Shown: one piece after another, positions 61,201-64,000 of the stretch
Numbering within the stretch: the first letter of the stretch is position 1
Layout of the letters: every line of letters begins with the position of its first letter
Program-made: the position numbers and the translations under genes
DNA from: Lepidodermella squamata
Lineage: Eukaryota; Gastrotricha
NCBI GenBank assembly: GCA_047495785.1
Contig: JBLDXI010000012.1
Span: 1,178,001 to 1,242,000 of the forward strand
DNA: 64,000 bases
Direction: 5' to 3'
Notes under the pieces: model-generated
What the model saw: the letters and a program-made list of their open reading frames with translations, nothing else
The model's database searches: none
Told to the model about the DNA's origin: nothing

Positions 61201-61881
61201 ATTCTGAGATACCGGTGTCGGACGCCCCTTTAATGAGGCCTTTCGAGGCAGCGAGCAGAAAACTGCCCTTATCACCCTCGTCGTCTTCCTCGACTTCTTT
61301 CGCCTTATCACCGACTGCTGTTTTCGCAGGCGACTTGTCATCGACTTTATCGTTAGAATTCGGTGACTTTGAAGTAGATGGCGATGATGACGAGTGTTGG
61401 TCGGTGGTGGATGATGATTTCTGAGGGGAGGTGATTTTTAGGTCGGATTCCGACTCGTGAGGCGGAGAGTGCACAACATTAACAACGCGGTCGTCGATAT
61501 TTTTGCCGAAAACAAACGCCGGCTTCGGCGCTTCCGCGTTTTTCAACGACGCCTGGTCAGCGTCGCTTAGCAAATCCTCCGGTTTCGAGGACAGAAATTT
61601 CATAACAGCAGGCGTATGAGAATTTTCAGGTACATCTGCATCTATTAAATTATTTTTGAAATATAATTTTAAAATTAAATAAAAAAATCCTTACTTTGGG
61701 TTGTTATGACTTTGGTATTGATGTGAGTCGTTAGAGGGGCAAGTGCTGAGGGCTTGAATGCGAAACCACCGGATGAAGGTCCAGAAGAAAAGGCGCTAAA
61801 ACTTCCAACTGAAATTTCAGGTAAAAATAAAACGAGAATTGAGCGAAAAAATCAGAACTTACAGCCTTTCTCGCCCGACAT
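58295..61881 (-). CDS. Ran-binding protein 3-like (RanBP3)
   Basis: Four exons (61863-61881, 61695-61808, 61073-61641, 58295-59134) sum to 514 codons. The N-terminal region contains GGFAFKPS and the RanBP3-type AFVFGKNIDDRVVNV motif, then an acidic Ser-rich linker (EVEEDDEGDKGSF). The Ran-binding domain begins near residue 230: ATCKLHVFD, WLERGRGLVKINRD, RIVMRQQGIFRLLMNSPIFAGM, and FLLTSTTPTEAMHLF. The ERGRG motif is typical of Ran-binding domains. The C-terminus is a long acidic/Ser-rich tail (SIEDEDEGSEGSEGDGS). RanBP3 binds Ran-GTP in the nucleus and helps CRM1-dependent export. The 1.9 kb third intron is by far the longest in this part and contains a strong hairpin. Confidence 0.85.
59848..59901. 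other. Strong stem-loop inside the RanBP3-like intron
   Basis: Perfect 10-bp stem TTCCCCTCCT (59863-59872) / AGGAGGGGAA (59881-59890) with an 8-nt loop. It is extended by a second 7-bp stem GAGGGCG (59848-59854) / CGCCCTC (59895-59901) across an internal loop. It is GC-rich against an AT-rich intron. Confidence 0.65.
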
Positions 61882-62181
61882 GGTGAAAGCTTTCGCGTGA
61901 AATTTTAATATAATGATAATAAAACCAACACCGCGACTAGAGATAAAACTAAAACAGAAAATGATCAGAAAATTCAAAAGATTGAAACGATTTTTTTTTG
62001 AAAACACAATGACGAATGAACACAGCCTTATTTAACACAATCGTTAACAGGAAAAGTTATATCGAAATTGCAGCAAATTGTTGAGCTTGTCATTCAGCAT
62101 CATCACCTGAAAAAAATCGTAAACAAATTGTAAACATTTAAAAAATCCACCTTAATTTTCAAACAAATTTAATTTTGAATT

Positions 62182-63024
62182 TCAATAAATTTGCACACCT
62201 GTGTCGGCATTTTGAGTTGACAGAGGCGCGACTGACGACGGCAATTGGCCAGCTTTGAGCATTGCGTTGAGCCGCTCGACTTCTTCCAGCGTTTTCGCCT
62301 GAGAAATCGCGCGTTTAATTTTGTCAACCTCTTCTTTACTGAGACCAATAGCCGACGCCGCTTGCTTCTTCGCAGCCGGCGCGCCAACAGCTTCACCGGG
62401 AACGAAAGTCTGCGCGCGTTTCTGTTGTTGTTGTTGCTGGTCTTCTTTGCCGCTGTTCGCCTTTTCAGCCTTTTTCAACGATTTAAACAGCTTCTTCGCA
62501 GCGGCGCGTTCACGCTTTCGCACGCGTTGAAAGTCCAAGCGTTTCAAACTTGGGATTCTGTGAATCAGGTAGTAGCGGTAGTTTCTTTTCGTGCACAGAG
62601 GATTGCCGAGTAGACAGAGGTATTCAAGATTGGCGAAATTGGCCAGTGGGTCGATGTCTTCCAACTCCTGAATGTTATTATTCGTCAAAATGAGCCATTG
62701 CAAGTTCGGCAGACACTCTTCAAGCTTTTCACCAATATGCCTAAAATAAATTAGAGAAATTCGAATAAAATCTAAAAATAATAGAAAAAATTACCCAATA
62801 CGATTGTTGCTTAGCAACAACCATTTGAGACGACGTAATAATGGGAATCCATCCAACTTGCGGATGTCGTTATCTGTGAAGTCGATGGCATCAAACTGGT
62901 CGAGAGTAGCGCCCAGGCTTTCAATCGCCGATATTTTGTAACCGCGAAGATCCAGCTCGCGTTCACGTACCGGGTTCGTGCGTTGAAACGCCTGTTCAAT
63001 CATTTCCGGGGTTAATTTTACCAT
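62182..63024 (-). CDS. SNRPA1: U2 small nuclear ribonucleoprotein A' (U2A')
   Basis: Two exons (62795-63024 and 62182-62740) give 262 residues, the family's usual size. The N-terminus MVKLTPEMIEQAFQRTNPVRERELDLRGYKI is the classic U2A' start. Leucine-rich repeats follow (LDQFDAIDFTDNDIRKLDGF, KWLLLSNNRI, LQWLILTNNNI, LEYLCLLGNPL), then the cap NYRYYLIHRIPSLKRLDFQRV. The C-terminal part is basic and Gln-rich (polyQ near 62427) with a KIKRAISQAK helix. U2A' pairs with U2B'' on U2 snRNA in the spliceosome. The last codons may read through a donor (ACA|GTGTGC) to a short alternative 3' exon near 62105. It lies 300 nt upstream of RanBP3 on the same strand. Confidence 0.93.
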
Positions 63025-63227
63025 TTTTTTCTGGTGTTAAAAAAACCTAAAAAATAAACAGAAAATGATTAATCAAAACAGCAAATTTATTGCGACAGTG
63101 CAAATAAAAAGTGTCACACGTAAATAAAAAAAAAGAGATCAAGTCACAACCGTGTTTAAAAACACAACCAAAGATGGAATGACTCTTCATTGAGCAGGCA
63201 AGTGGAGGAAGAGCATAAAAAATGAGA

Positions 63228-64000
63228 TCAAGTACTCGTGGAAACAGATATTTGGCTGCTATAACAATTATTATTAGGTAATGGCAATTTCGGCACGATC
63301 ATTTTGGCAACTTCAAAGAAAACTGGTGATAACGCCTTTGGCGATATAACCAACTGCTTGTTTTCCCCGCCATTTTTGCTGCGAGATCCTAGAATAAATA
63401 AATTCCTCCTTAAAATAGAAAAACGCAAGTTGCGAATAAACTCACGTCTTCTTCTTTGCTTTGACTCCTTTTTATCATTTGAGCTGCTTTCGTCCTTGTC
63501 AGCTAATAGTGACAAAAGAGTTTTCTCCTTCGACTTCCCGTTGCTGCTTAACGGGGAATCACTCATGCCAGGAAATGACATTTTAGCCCGTCTAACGAGT
63601 TCAGCTTCAAGTCTAGTAACGTAAGAAGCCGCAGCTTCCAATTGCGCTCGATAGCTTTTCGCCTCGGCGTGAAATTTCGCAGCTTCGCGATGAAGCAACG
63701 AAACTCGGCTCTTTTCCGAGTCTAGCCGCTCCTTCAATTTTTGAACAACTACTGTCGCTTCAGTAGCCCGTTTCTCCGCCAGCTTTTTCTTCGAATTCGC
63801 CTCTCCCAGTTCAAACAATGCGTCTTTCAGCTTTTCCTCGCATAGTTGCAGCTTCGATTTCGCCGAATCAAGTTCAGTGAATAAATTCATTTCGCTTTGC
63901 GATTTCGGCGATCGGCCCATTAAAACCAGTTGCCGCTCAGCAGTTGCTAGTTTTTTCGCCAGGGCTCTCAGCGCTGCTAATTGGTCAGTTTGATGGCACC
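63228..64000 (-). CDS. Coiled-coil protein, 5' end outside window
   Basis: Exons 63446-64000 and 63228-63388. The frame is open to the window edge (first visible residues CHQTDQLAALRALAKKL). Visible residues are long heptad coiled coil: LFTELDSAKSKLQLCEEKLKDALFEL, KLAEKRATEATVVVQKLKERL, HREAAKFHAEAKSYRAQLEAAASYVTRLEAEL (described by segment, not continuous). A Ser/Lys-rich tail follows with SPLSSNGKSKEKTLL and KKESKQRRRRSRSKN. The 57-nt intron (63389-63445) keeps the frame open, so an unspliced form would add 19 residues. I do not recognise the family; golgin-, centrosome- or motor-adaptor-like proteins are possible. It is 203 nt upstream of U2A' on the same strand. Confidence 0.6.
   Translation of the reverse strand, partial: CHQTDQLAALRALAKKLATAERQLVLMGRSPKSQSEMNLFTELDSAKSKLQLCEEKLKDALFELGEANSKKKLAEKRATEATVVVQKLKERLDSEKSRVSLLHREAAKFHAEAKSYRAQLEAAASYVTRLEAELVRRAKMSFPGMSDSPLSSNGKSKEKTLLSLLADKDESSSNDKKESKQRRRREFIRNLRFSILRRNLFILGSRSKNGGENKQLVISPKALSPVFFEVAKMIVPKLPLPNNNCYSSQISVSTST

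Overview
The window is eukaryotic and comes from a small-bodied invertebrate animal with a compact, intron-rich genome. Most introns are only about 45-60 nt with GT..AG borders, genes lie on both strands every few kilobases, and the families are animal-specific: caveolins, invertebrate-type lysozymes, fibrinogen/C-type-lectin/EGF proteins, a Cys-loop receptor and beta-tubulin. A TTAGGG-like block argues mildly against a typical TTAGGC nematode. I cannot place the phylum from this window alone; a compact-genome lophotrochozoan fits, and a nematode-like animal is not excluded. Gene models were built by joining exons by eye and checking that the reading frame survives each join.

Layout. 1-14,433 (minus) is one giant secreted mosaic gene, open at the left edge: ConA/LamG-like domain, about 21 EGF repeats, eight C-type lectin domains, three F5/8C (discoidin) domains and three fibrinogen-related domains. 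15.8-24.1 kb holds a Ly6-type GPI protein, a two-pass membrane protein, a 12-exon GH31 alpha-glucosidase with a trefoil domain, and a Cys-loop ligand-gated channel. 24.8-47.2 kb is a caveolin neighbourhood with six genes plus one relic exon. One of these caveolins appears to carry two alternative first exons and two alternative last exons. Beta-tubulin, a PAN/Apple protein, an i-type lysozyme with a divergent small membrane protein, and two transposon-like elements are interspersed.

47.5-57.1 kb is a duplicated accessory block. It holds two secreted Ser/Lys/Gly/His-rich basic proteins and two alpha-crystallin (small heat-shock) proteins. One of the latter is fused to Gly-Ala zipper-like and GLFG-like low-complexity regions. 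Between them lie an intronless PQQ-propeller protein and a second lysozyme, copied together with its promoter and a decayed copy of the divergent membrane-protein gene. 58.3-64.0 kb is a tight run of minus-strand housekeeping genes: RanBP3-like, U2 snRNP A' and a partial coiled-coil protein.

How the parts relate. The left third and the duplicated block are rich in secreted, abundant-looking proteins (TATA boxes, C-ending codons in the small heat-shock and basic genes), consistent with mucus, adhesive, matrix or defence roles; that is inference. The right end is ordinary nuclear housekeeping. The best candidates for something undescribed are the giant lectin mosaic, the small heat-shock proteins fused to GLFG/GA domains next to paired basic secreted proteins, and the caveolin locus with alternative ends.
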